Notes under the pieces: model-generated
Databases searched by the model: none
Told to the model about the DNA's origin: nothing
What the model saw: the letters and a program-made list of their open reading frames with translations, nothing else
Source: CAYVMD01 sp964452465
GTDB taxonomy: Bacteria > Armatimonadota > JACIXR01
DNA: 64,000 nucleotides
Reading direction: 5' to 3'
NCBI GenBank assembly: GCA_964452465.1
Contig: CAYVMD010000001.1
Location: forward strand, 50,210-114,209
In this document: positions 35,505 through 43,261 of the stretch, in pieces
Layout: the number at the start of each line of letters is the position of its first letter
Numbering within the stretch: the stretch's first letter is position 1
Position numbers and translations under genes: made by a program

Positions 35505-37778
35505 ATGAAGGACAAGAGGTTTGTCTTCATGAGGTCAGGATTGATTGGGTTTATCATGGGGGCGTTGATTCTCAGCTACGCCTCGGCTTTTGCCTCAAAG
35601 GCATCGTCCTCGGCATTCTTGCCCTTGGCAACCGATGAGTTCTATGGTCCCTTCCCGAGTTGGATGAATTTGAAACGGGATTTCGGAGCGGTAGGGGATG
35701 GGAGGACGGATGATACCCTCGCTCTACAAAGGGCGCTCGACGAGTTGCAAAAGGAGGAGAGAAGATCTGCCGTTCTGTACCTGCCCGCTGGCGTATATCG
35801 CATAACTCAAACGCTACGCCTGAACCGCGAAAGCCATCATCAAGCCAAGGACATCGCCATAATCGGAGAGGACCCGGAGAAAACCGTCATCCGCTGGGAT
35901 GGGGAGGAAGGCGCTGTAATGTTGTATTACAATGCCTGGTATTCCCGCCTCGGGCGCCTCACCTTCGACGGTGGAGGTAAGGCGAATACAGCCATATTAT
36001 GGGCACATCACTTCTCGACCTATAATGAGGTATTCGACGCGATCTTCAAGGATGTGGGCTTTGGGATCGAGGCAGGGCGCATGGATACCGCGGGGATAGC
36101 GGAAACCGTCGTCGTGCGTTGTCGATTTATCCGTTGCTCCCGGGCGGGCATAAGCATCCAGAATTGGAACTCCTTGGATTGGTTCATCTGGCATTCTTCC
36201 TTCGAGGATTGCCATATCGGGGTCACCAATGCCTTCGGCGCCGGGAACTACCATGTCTACGAAAGCATCTTTCGCAACTCCACCGAGGCGGATATAACGG
36301 AAGGACACGCTGCCTACTTCTCCATTCGCAACAACTTCTCCATGGGCTCCAATGCCTTCTTCAAGGCGGGCTGGTTAGGTGCCTGCGGGGAGATAACCAT
36401 CCAAGGGAATATAATCCTGGATACTAAGGATGTCCCCATCCAGGTCTTTAATTTAGGACCCTTACTGCTGATCGATAACATAATCAAAACGAAGAACGCC
36501 CCCGCGGTGCGGGTGTGGGAAGAAGCGGGCTTTCTTTCAGTTGGCAATACCTTCACCGTGAAGGAAGCGATCGAGGCGAAGTCTACCGCCCTTCGCTTGG
36601 AGGACAAGTTTCTCGCTTATGATGCTGTAAAGGTTCCTTCTCCACCCCAGTTTCGCACTCCTCCTTTGGAGAAGCGCCCCCTGATAGAATTGGAGAAGGG
36701 TTGCCCGGGAGAGAAGATCCAACAGGCGATAGACCAAGCGGTAAAGATGAAGGGAAAGCGCCCCATAGTCCATCTCCCTTCCGGGGTGTATAAGATAGAG
36801 AAGACGCTCGTCATCCCTACCAATTGCGATGTTAGATTAGTGGGGGATAGCCCAGGGGATGGTCCCAGCTCGACGATCCTACAATGGGTGGGAGAGGGAG
36901 AGGGACCCGTGCTGAAGGTTGAAGGACCCACTCAAGCGGTTATAGACGGTTTGAGCATAAATGGGGGAGGCAAGGCGGACGGGCTCCTCATAACTAACTG
37001 TGACCAGCGGGGAGCTCGCGTCATCGCTGATCAATTGAATGTGGCAGGTGCTCAGCGGTGCGGGATATTGTTCAATCGCCTCCGCAATGCGGATGTGAGC
37101 CTCTTCAACCTAAACCATGCCGGCTGCAAGGTTGCGATCCGCGTCCTGGGCACGGGCGAGCAGGGAGAAGGCAGAGGACGAGTAGTCATTTTCAGCGGAG
37201 CCTCCGCTAACAACGAACTAAGTTATGAGGTGACGGATGGTGGTAGGTTGCTCGTTAGGGATATCTGGTATGAGACGGGTTCCTACCCTCGTTTCGCCCT
37301 CTTCCAGGGTAAAGGAACCTTCACTCTGCATGCTGGCAGGGTGGCGACTCCAGGCAAGGCGGGCAATGCCCCCGTTGTGGAGATAAACGATTACGATGGT
37401 AAGGTAACCCTCATCAATGTTAATTTAGTCCAAGGGTCGGGGGAGGTCAGCCCCAAGGTCTTGGTTAAGGGGGAGGGGAAGCGAACGAAAGTCCTCCTGC
37501 TTGGTTGCATGGGAGATGGAGAGGACGATTTGCTCGTCAACCAATCCCCTTATGCCCAGGTGGTTTCCCTTGAGCCCTTCAAAATGCTCCCCGGTGGGGG
37601 CGCTCAGTCGATCCTGAACATTGGAAAAGCGGAGCCTTCCTTCATTCTGGACATGCTATCTCAAACCCGAGCGGAGCATCCCAGACCCCTTATCCCCTTA
37701 TCCAAGGGGGTGACCGATCTGCGCCTCCATCGCCTGACGGTTTGGAATTGCCAAAACTGTGTCTCTATGACGCCATGA
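35505..37778 (+). CDS. secreted tandem pectate-lyase-like beta-helix protein
   Basis: The ATG at 35505 lies 6 bases after the near-perfect site AAGGAGGTGA; an in-frame GTG at 35496 lies inside it. The 757-residue protein has a signal peptide (residues about 8-31, GLIGFIMGALILSYASAFA). Unit one opens RDFGAVGDGRTDDTLALQ and VLYLPAGVYRITQTLR. Unit two, near residue 405, opens PGEKIQQAIDQAVKMKG and VHLPSGVYKIEKTL. Both lead into right-handed helix coils with IxxxxF and GNxI-type rungs. It is the third such gene in a row and of normal composition for the cluster. Probably a lyase or hydrolase on acidic polysaccharide. Confidence 0.77.
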   Translation: MKDKRFVFMRSGLIGFIMGALILSYASAFASKASSSAFLPLATDEFYGPFPSWMNLKRDFGAVGDGRTDDTLALQRALDELQKEERRSAVLYLPAGVYRITQTLRLNRESHHQAKDIAIIGEDPEKTVIRWDGEEGAVMLYYNAWYSRLGRLTFDGGGKANTAILWAHHFSTYNEVFDAIFKDVGFGIEAGRMDTAGIAETVVVRCRFIRCSRAGISIQNWNSLDWFIWHSSFEDCHIGVTNAFGAGNYHVYESIFRNSTEADITEGHAAYFSIRNNFSMGSNAFFKAGWLGACGEITIQGNIILDTKDVPIQVFNLGPLLLIDNIIKTKNAPAVRVWEEAGFLSVGNTFTVKEAIEAKSTALRLEDKFLAYDAVKVPSPPQFRTPPLEKRPLIELEKGCPGEKIQQAIDQAVKMKGKRPIVHLPSGVYKIEKTLVIPTNCDVRLVGDSPGDGPSSTILQWVGEGEGPVLKVEGPTQAVIDGLSINGGGKADGLLITNCDQRGARVIADQLNVAGAQRCGILFNRLRNADVSLFNLNHAGCKVAIRVLGTGEQGEGRGRVVIFSGASANNELSYEVTDGGRLLVRDIWYETGSYPRFALFQGKGTFTLHAGRVATPGKAGNAPVVEINDYDGKVTLINVNLVQGSGEVSPKVLVKGEGKRTKVLLLGCMGDGEDDLLVNQSPYAQVVSLEPFKMLPGGGAQSILNIGKAEPSFILDMLSQTRAEHPRPLIPLSKGVTDLRLHRLTVWNCQNCVSMTP

Positions 37779-37806
37779 TGTCCTTATAACAGAGAGGTGA
37801 AGCGAG

Positions 37807-40800
37807 ATGAAGATCGGCTTTCCTTTGCTACTTCTCTGTTTCGTTTTATCCTCCTTCCCTGCCGACTTCGGGCAGGAGAGGATGAGCGCCTTCCACGAGA
37901 CGATCCTCTCCTCCTTTGAAAATTGGGCTCTGCCTGGGATCTTCACCTACGATCACGATCCCCGCTATTGGCTCCATAACATAGCCCTGGGGAAGTGGCG
38001 GATAGGAGTGGAGACCTCAAAGGGCATCGTTTGGCTCTACGAGGGTCGGGGACAGAGGGTGGTGCAGACGCCAGAGGAGTTGGTCATCACCGCGAGGGTG
38101 GGTATACATGAGGTAGAAGCGAGGCTTTTCCCCATCATGTGTGGGAGGGATACGAAAAGTTGGGAGGGGGCATCTGGGTTTATAGTTAGGTGCCGGCCGG
38201 AGGCGAGGATAATAGTGGAATTCGGCGCACCCGGGAGGGTGCGCATCCATGCTTTCGGCTCCGACCTTCCCTTCCGCTGGCAATATCTCCAGGATCCCTC
38301 CCTCGTCCTGGGGAGGGTGGAGTGGAAGAAGGTGGATGAAGGAAGGGTCATTGCCCCAATAGAGGGCACCACCCTCTTCGTTTCCGCTTGGGGGAAGGGG
38401 GAAGCGAGGCTAAGGGGTGATTGGACGAGATGGGAGGGTGAGGGAGAGATGGAAATGGTGGTAGCCTTTTCGGAGAAGGAGGAAAGGGCGGAGGAATTAA
38501 CGAGGAAGAATGTTAAAGAAGAAGAGGAAAACTTGAACAAACATTACAAGCGCCTTTTCGAGAGCGCTTGGATGCATACGCCAGTGAAGGAACTGGACGA
38601 AGCCTTCCGTTGCGCCCTCTGGAACCTGGAATTCACCTGGGTGAGACCCTGGGGATGGATAGAGGCGGTTCATCACTGGGGGACCTTATATTCCCAACAG
38701 CATAGTTTGGCTGGGGATTGGGTTGGACAAGTTGATAGGAGCAGGGAAATGCTCCTCACGCATGCCCAGCACATCCTTCCCTCGGGGCAAGTCCCCCAAC
38801 TTGATACCTATGGGCGGGCAAGGGTGGACTTTGGGGGATGGAATCAGTTCTATGTTTGGGATATCCAGCATCACTGGCGGATGACCGCGGATATCGACTT
38901 TGCCCGGGCGATATACCCCACCCTTTGTAGGGTGATCCAGCAGACCTTCTCCGCCCATGACCCGGATGGGAATGGATTGCTCGGCTTCGGTCAGCAGATC
39001 GGCAATCAGGAGGATTACATCTCCACGCCCGAGGATGGCACCTCGCCCACCATCGCGGGGATAGAGATGTTGAGGACGCAGATGGAGATAGCAAGGGCGT
39101 TGGGCAAGATCGAGGAAGCGAGGGCGGCGGAGAGGAAAGCAAAGTGGATGGAGGAGGAATTGAGGAGGAACCTTTGGGAGAAGGAGTTGGGTTGGTTCAT
39201 CTTCTACCGGGATTATCTGGGGGTGAGGCACCTCGAACCCCCCTATCATTCCCTCATTTGGCCGGTTCTATATGGGCTCCTCGATCCCCTGGACTCCTAT
39301 ACTTCCCTTCGCCACCTCTTGGAGGCTCTGCAGGGAAAGGAGGGGGAGATATATGTGAGCAACCTCTTCCCTTCCCCGGTCGTCTCCACCACGGGCGCAC
39401 AGGCGGGAGGACAACAGCAACCTTGGGCTACCCTCGTTCTTTGCCCTCTGGGCTTCGGTGAGGAAGGGCTTCGCCCTCTCCTCTGGATAGCAAGGTTGGT
39501 TCTCGCCTCCCCTCACGATGGAGCCTGGCCGGAGATCGGTCCCGAGCCCACGCGCAGTTACTTCTCTCCTCCTTCCGCGCTTTACATCCAGGGCGTGATA
39601 GAGGGAATCTTTGGGCTCTCCGTTGATAAGCCGCGGGGTGAAATTTGGATCCGTCCCGGTTTCCCCCAAAGTTGGGGGAGCGCCCATCTCCACCTCCCCG
39701 AGTATGAAGCGATATACCAACGAGAGGGAAACGAACTGCGCCTTCGTATAATCTCCCAAACTCCCTTAGCCCGTCGCCTTCGTTGGGCTCTGCCGGTTTC
39801 CCAGGTGGAAGAGGTAAAGGTGAACGGTAAAAAGGTGGGTTATAGGCTTCAACCCTTGGTAAACAGGGTTCTTCTCATCTGTGATGTGCCTGCAATGAGA
39901 GAAAGCGAGTTCCTGGTGAGGATAAAGCCATTGAGGTATGAGATTAGGGCACCAAAGGAGGCAGTGGAGGGGGAGGAGTTCGTGGTTAAAGGGGAAGGGG
40001 TTCAGATTTTGGCGGTTGAGGATCGCCAGGGGGTGGGGGAGGCATATGAGATCAAGGGCGACATGGTGAAAGTTCGCCTTCGCTCCCATCTCCGCGATTT
40101 AGCGGAGCGATACGGAATGATGGGGGAGAAGCTCTTCTCCCATCGCACCCTTTTCCTCAAGTGCCGAGTGGAGGGCGTTGAGTTCTGGTCGGCGGTGGAT
40201 TTTCGGGTTCTTCTCCCTTTGAGGGTGGAGGCTAAGGAAGAAGTGTGGGGGAGCACTCCAGCGATCGGTTTAAGGATACGAAACAACTCCTCCCTGGGGC
40301 TGAAAGGGAGATGGGAGCTGAGGTTCAGCGGGGAAGAGCCTTCCCTTTTAGTGCAGGGTTTCTCCCTAAACCTGGAGCCTGCCTCGGAATGGAACTTCCT
40401 CGTCCCCCTTCCTCCCAAGGTGCTCTCTCGTCTTACCCCGAGTGAGAATCCTTTCACCCTCATCCTGCCCAATGGTAGGACTATGCCCTTGACGATTTCC
40501 TTTTCAAGAGTGCTTCAGGGATTGGAGGAGGAGATAAGGGGGAAAACTTACAGCGTCCCTCTGCCCGAGGAAACCCTTCTCCCCGACGGGGAGTGGCGCT
40601 CTTTCCGCTGGTGGAGCGCCTATGGGCATCCCCCTTGGAATGCCCTGCGTCCACCCCTGGAGGGGATAACCGGGGATAGCATAGATCCGGATTTGCCGGG
40701 CATTCGCTTCGTCTTGCCGAAAGGGAGAAGGCTTGCGGTGGTGAGCTACTGGATGGGACATCCCTCTTTGAGGGTGAAGGTGGGGAAGGAGGCGAGGAAG

Positions 40801-41130
40801 GTTTACCTCCTCATCGTGCCTTTCCTCGACCATCAGGACGCCTTCTCACCGGTGGGGAAGGTGGTGATAGAGTGTGGGGATGGAGCGGTTTTCTCCCGGG
40901 AACTGCACTTTCCCGGGGATCTGGATTGGTGGGCTCCCCCTTCCATAATCGGGGATTTCGCCACCTACGGCAAAGGCTGGGCGAAGAGCGTCGCCATCCA
41001 GAGTACGACTTCTATCTTGAATGTAAAAGAGATTAATTTGGGCAAGATGCGCCAGGTGGATTGGATAGAAGTATCCACTCTCGGGCGCTATCCCGCCCTT
41101 GGTCTATTGGCGATCACGCTATTGCAATGA
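37807..41130 (+). CDS. secreted (alpha/alpha)6-barrel glycosidase
   Basis: This 1107-residue protein has the signal peptide MKIGFPLLLLCFVLSSFPADFG. A beta-sandwich (about 30-245) is followed by a six-hairpin barrel (about 250-640). Barrel motifs are WGTLYSQQHSLAGDWVG, FGGWNQFYVWDIQHHW, DPDGNGLLGFG and EDYISTPEDGTSPTIAGIEM, which resemble GH63/GH78/GH116-like enzymes, where Asp and Glu in such loops catalyse inverting hydrolysis. About 470 residues of C-terminal beta domains follow. It is the last gene of the + strand glycan cluster, ending 15 bp from the convergent lipoprotein gene. Exact specificity is unknown. Confidence 0.74.
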   Translation: MKIGFPLLLLCFVLSSFPADFGQERMSAFHETILSSFENWALPGIFTYDHDPRYWLHNIALGKWRIGVETSKGIVWLYEGRGQRVVQTPEELVITARVGIHEVEARLFPIMCGRDTKSWEGASGFIVRCRPEARIIVEFGAPGRVRIHAFGSDLPFRWQYLQDPSLVLGRVEWKKVDEGRVIAPIEGTTLFVSAWGKGEARLRGDWTRWEGEGEMEMVVAFSEKEERAEELTRKNVKEEEENLNKHYKRLFESAWMHTPVKELDEAFRCALWNLEFTWVRPWGWIEAVHHWGTLYSQQHSLAGDWVGQVDRSREMLLTHAQHILPSGQVPQLDTYGRARVDFGGWNQFYVWDIQHHWRMTADIDFARAIYPTLCRVIQQTFSAHDPDGNGLLGFGQQIGNQEDYISTPEDGTSPTIAGIEMLRTQMEIARALGKIEEARAAERKAKWMEEELRRNLWEKELGWFIFYRDYLGVRHLEPPYHSLIWPVLYGLLDPLDSYTSLRHLLEALQGKEGEIYVSNLFPSPVVSTTGAQAGGQQQPWATLVLCPLGFGEEGLRPLLWIARLVLASPHDGAWPEIGPEPTRSYFSPPSALYIQGVIEGIFGLSVDKPRGEIWIRPGFPQSWGSAHLHLPEYEAIYQREGNELRLRIISQTPLARRLRWALPVSQVEEVKVNGKKVGYRLQPLVNRVLLICDVPAMRESEFLVRIKPLRYEIRAPKEAVEGEEFVVKGEGVQILAVEDRQGVGEAYEIKGDMVKVRLRSHLRDLAERYGMMGEKLFSHRTLFLKCRVEGVEFWSAVDFRVLLPLRVEAKEEVWGSTPAIGLRIRNNSSLGLKGRWELRFSGEEPSLLVQGFSLNLEPASEWNFLVPLPPKVLSRLTPSENPFTLILPNGRTMPLTISFSRVLQGLEEEIRGKTYSVPLPEETLLPDGEWRSFRWWSAYGHPPWNALRPPLEGITGDSIDPDLPGIRFVLPKGRRLAVVSYWMGHPSLRVKVGKEARKVYLLIVPFLDHQDAFSPVGKVVIECGDGAVFSRELHFPGDLDWWAPPSIIGDFATYGKGWAKSVAIQSTTSILNVKEINLGKMRQVDWIEVSTLGRYPALGLLAITLLQ

Positions 41131-41145
41131 AGAACTATGAGGATG

Positions 41146-42050
41146 TTATGTTGCGGGAAAGAGGATTATGGTGCCCGCGTCGGTGTTTTGGGTGACGATC
41201 ACTTGGAAGAGCGAGGGGGGATCAAGGGCAGACGAATTGTAGGTTTGGTAGCCTGTTGCCTTTATGACGATGTAGTAATCCGTGCCAGGGGGGAGGAAAG
41301 CCACGAAGGAGCCATCGTCCTGGTTGACCATCCCTGCGGCGATGGGGTCAGGGTTGCCTTGCTGATAGATATATACGATGGCGCTTCCCCAAACATCTTG
41401 GGGTTGCAGGTTAAAGGAAAGGGAGCCGTATTGCTGAAGGACATCGGGCTGTTGGAGTATCCTAATGCTGGTGGGTTTTAGGATCCATTGCCCGCTTTGC
41501 CCCGCTTGAACGATGGCCTTTTGAGGGTTGAAGTTCAAGACGATGGCAGTGGTCTTTCCTCGCGTNNNNNNNNNNCGGTGAAGCATCCTATGATCTTGAG
41601 CCCGGTTTGCTGTCCGCTGGGAGTGGTGAGGGGGTATTTATTGCCATCGAGGATTATATAGTTCAGGGGATCGCCATTTGTAGGGTTGGGGGCTAGGACA
41701 AGGCGCACTTGCTTGTAAGAACCTTCGGGGATGATGTTAGTCCCCAGGACTTCCTGTTGATAATTGAGTTGCATAATGTCTAAGATTTTGGGAGAGTTGA
41801 AGCGAGCGATAAGATAACGTTCTTCATCGACCGTAACCGCCCATATCTCCTTGATGGCGACGACCACGCTTTGTAGGTTGCCCTGGAGAATGCCATCCCG
41901 TGTCCCCTCCGTGCTCGTTATCGCCACCTTCAGGGTTCCGCCAGTTGTCGTCCCGGTTGATCCACATCCACCTAACAACCCTAACATCAGCCCAATGGTG
42001 ACCACCATAATGATCGCCCAGACCGCATGCCTTGCAATTAAATTGCGCAT
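41146..42050 (-). CDS. DUF4382 lipoprotein, interrupted by an assembly gap
   Basis: The N-terminus has a TM/signal segment ending in a lipobox (GLLGGC), so it is a predicted lipoprotein of about 300 residues. Before the N run: SVVVAIKEIWAV, EGSYKQVRLVLAPN and TTPSGQQTGLKIIGCFT. After it: TRGKTTAIVLNFNPQKAIV and WILKPTSIRIL. Together these are the DUF4382 signature. A second beta domain with VYIYQQGNPDPIAAG, typical of carboxypeptidase-regulatory-like repeats, closes it. The two halves are in different frames across ten N. If the true gap were 2 bases the reading would be FTVTRGKTT, matching the family, so this is probably an intact gene. The ribosome site is AAAGGAGG. Confidence 0.82.
41566..41575. 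other. assembly gap (10 N)
   Basis: Ten undetermined bases lie inside the DUF4382 gene. The length is nominal, because the flanking reading frames disagree with a 10-base gap. Confidence 0.98.
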
Positions 42051-42114
42051 CTTAGCCTTTTCCTCCTTTCTTTATAATTAGACGCATTTGCATAGCAGAC
42101 CGTTCCCAATATGG

Positions 42115-42120
42115 TATAAT
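42115..42120 (+). promoter_or_regulatory. -10 box for the URO-D family gene
   Basis: A perfect TATAAT lies 28 bases before the ATG at 42149, leaving room for a short leader that carries the ribosome site AAAGGAGGTG. No convincing -35 at the usual distance was found; TTGCAT at 42088 is 21 bases away. Confidence 0.5.
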
Positions 42121-42148
42121 GTTTAACAAATTAAAAGGAGGTGTTCTC

Positions 42149-43210
42149 ATGACCTCGAGAGAAAGGGTCCTTTTAGCGCTACAACATAAGGAAGCGGATA
42201 GGATCCCCATCCATGATAGCCCCTGGGGAGCGACGATCGAGAGATGGAGAAAGGAAGGGCTTCCCAGCGATATTCTGGTGGAGGATTACTTCGGTTACGA
42301 GATCGCCGGCTTCAGTGCTGATACCTCCCCTCGCTTCCCTGCTGAGGTCTTGGAGGAAACCGACGAATTCATCATCGCCAGGGATTCCTTCGGTGGTATA
42401 AGAAAGAACTTCAAGGATTACAGCACTACTCCCGAGATCATAGATTGGCCGGTTAAGAGCAGGGAGGATTGGTATAGAATAAAGGAAAGGCTCCAGCCCT
42501 CGGAGGATAGGGTGGATTGGAAGGGGTTGGAGTGGGCATACAACTACCACAGAGAGAAAGGGCGTTTCCTCACCTATTGCGCTGCCGTGGGCTACGACAA
42601 AATGCAATCCTATATATATACAGAGCAGCTCCTCATGCTCATCATAGAGGACCCCGAAATGATCATAGACATGTACGAGACGGATGCCCAACTCGCCATG
42701 GATATGTGCGATATAATGATGAAGAAGGGCTACCAGTTCGATGGTGCCTTCCTCTTCTGCGACCTCGGCTATCGCAACGGTCCCCTCTTTTCCCCTCGTC
42801 ACTTCAAGGAGCAACTCCATCCCGTCTTCAAGACCCTCTGCGATTTCTTCCATAAGAGGAACATGCCTGTTCTTCTTCATTCCTGTGGAAATGTGAAGCC
42901 TCTCATCGAGTTCTTCATAGAGGAAGGGATAGATTGCCTCCAACCCTTGGAGACGAAGGCAGGGATGGATTTAATAGAACTGAAACAAAAATACGGGGAT
43001 AGGATAGCGTTCATGGGAGGGATAGATGTAAGGGCGATGGCCGCCGAGGATCCCCGCGTGATAGAGGAGGAGATAAGGAGGAAGATAGAGGTGGCGAAGG
43101 TAGGAGGAGGCTACATCTATCACTCCGATCATTCTATCCCCAACAATGTCTCCTTCGAACAGTATAAGAGGGTCATAGAATTAGTGCATAAATACGGCTC
43201 CTACCGCTGA
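42149..43210 (+). CDS. uroporphyrinogen decarboxylase (URO-D)-family protein, methyltransferase-like
   Basis: The start is the ATG 42149, directly after AAAAGGAGGTG; an earlier ATG at 42119 has no ribosome site. The 353 residues form one URO-D barrel: TSRERVLLALQHKEADRIP at the N-terminus, PVLLHSCGNVKPLIEFFIEEG, CLQPLETKAGMD, FMGGIDVRAM, and a C-terminal GGGYIYHSDHSIPNNVSFEQY. This pattern fits the MtaA/CmuA-like branch that handles methylcobalamin or zinc-bound thiols rather than true HemE; members are common in anaerobes and glycan-degrading lineages. The gene stands alone between convergent units. The substrate is unknown. Confidence 0.85.
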   Translation: MTSRERVLLALQHKEADRIPIHDSPWGATIERWRKEGLPSDILVEDYFGYEIAGFSADTSPRFPAEVLEETDEFIIARDSFGGIRKNFKDYSTTPEIIDWPVKSREDWYRIKERLQPSEDRVDWKGLEWAYNYHREKGRFLTYCAAVGYDKMQSYIYTEQLLMLIIEDPEMIIDMYETDAQLAMDMCDIMMKKGYQFDGAFLFCDLGYRNGPLFSPRHFKEQLHPVFKTLCDFFHKRNMPVLLHSCGNVKPLIEFFIEEGIDCLQPLETKAGMDLIELKQKYGDRIAFMGGIDVRAMAAEDPRVIEEEIRRKIEVAKVGGGYIYHSDHSIPNNVSFEQYKRVIELVHKYGSYR

Positions 43211-43234
43211 AGCGGGGCAGAAGCCCACAACTTT

Positions 43235-43261
43235 AAGGGGCGCTCCCCGGGCGGGACCCTT
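43235..43261. terminator. weak hairpin between convergent genes
   Basis: AAGGG (43235-43239) pairs with CCCTT (43257-43261), with an inner TCCC/GGGA stem. It lies between the URO-D gene end (43210) and the DUF4091 gene end (43260), and only a short ACTTTT follows. Termination is plausible but weak. Confidence 0.35.

Noticed and set aside
41535..41586. Apparent frameshift/pseudogene in the DUF4382 gene
   Set aside because: The frame change coincides exactly with the N run of nominal length, so it is better explained by assembly than by mutation.
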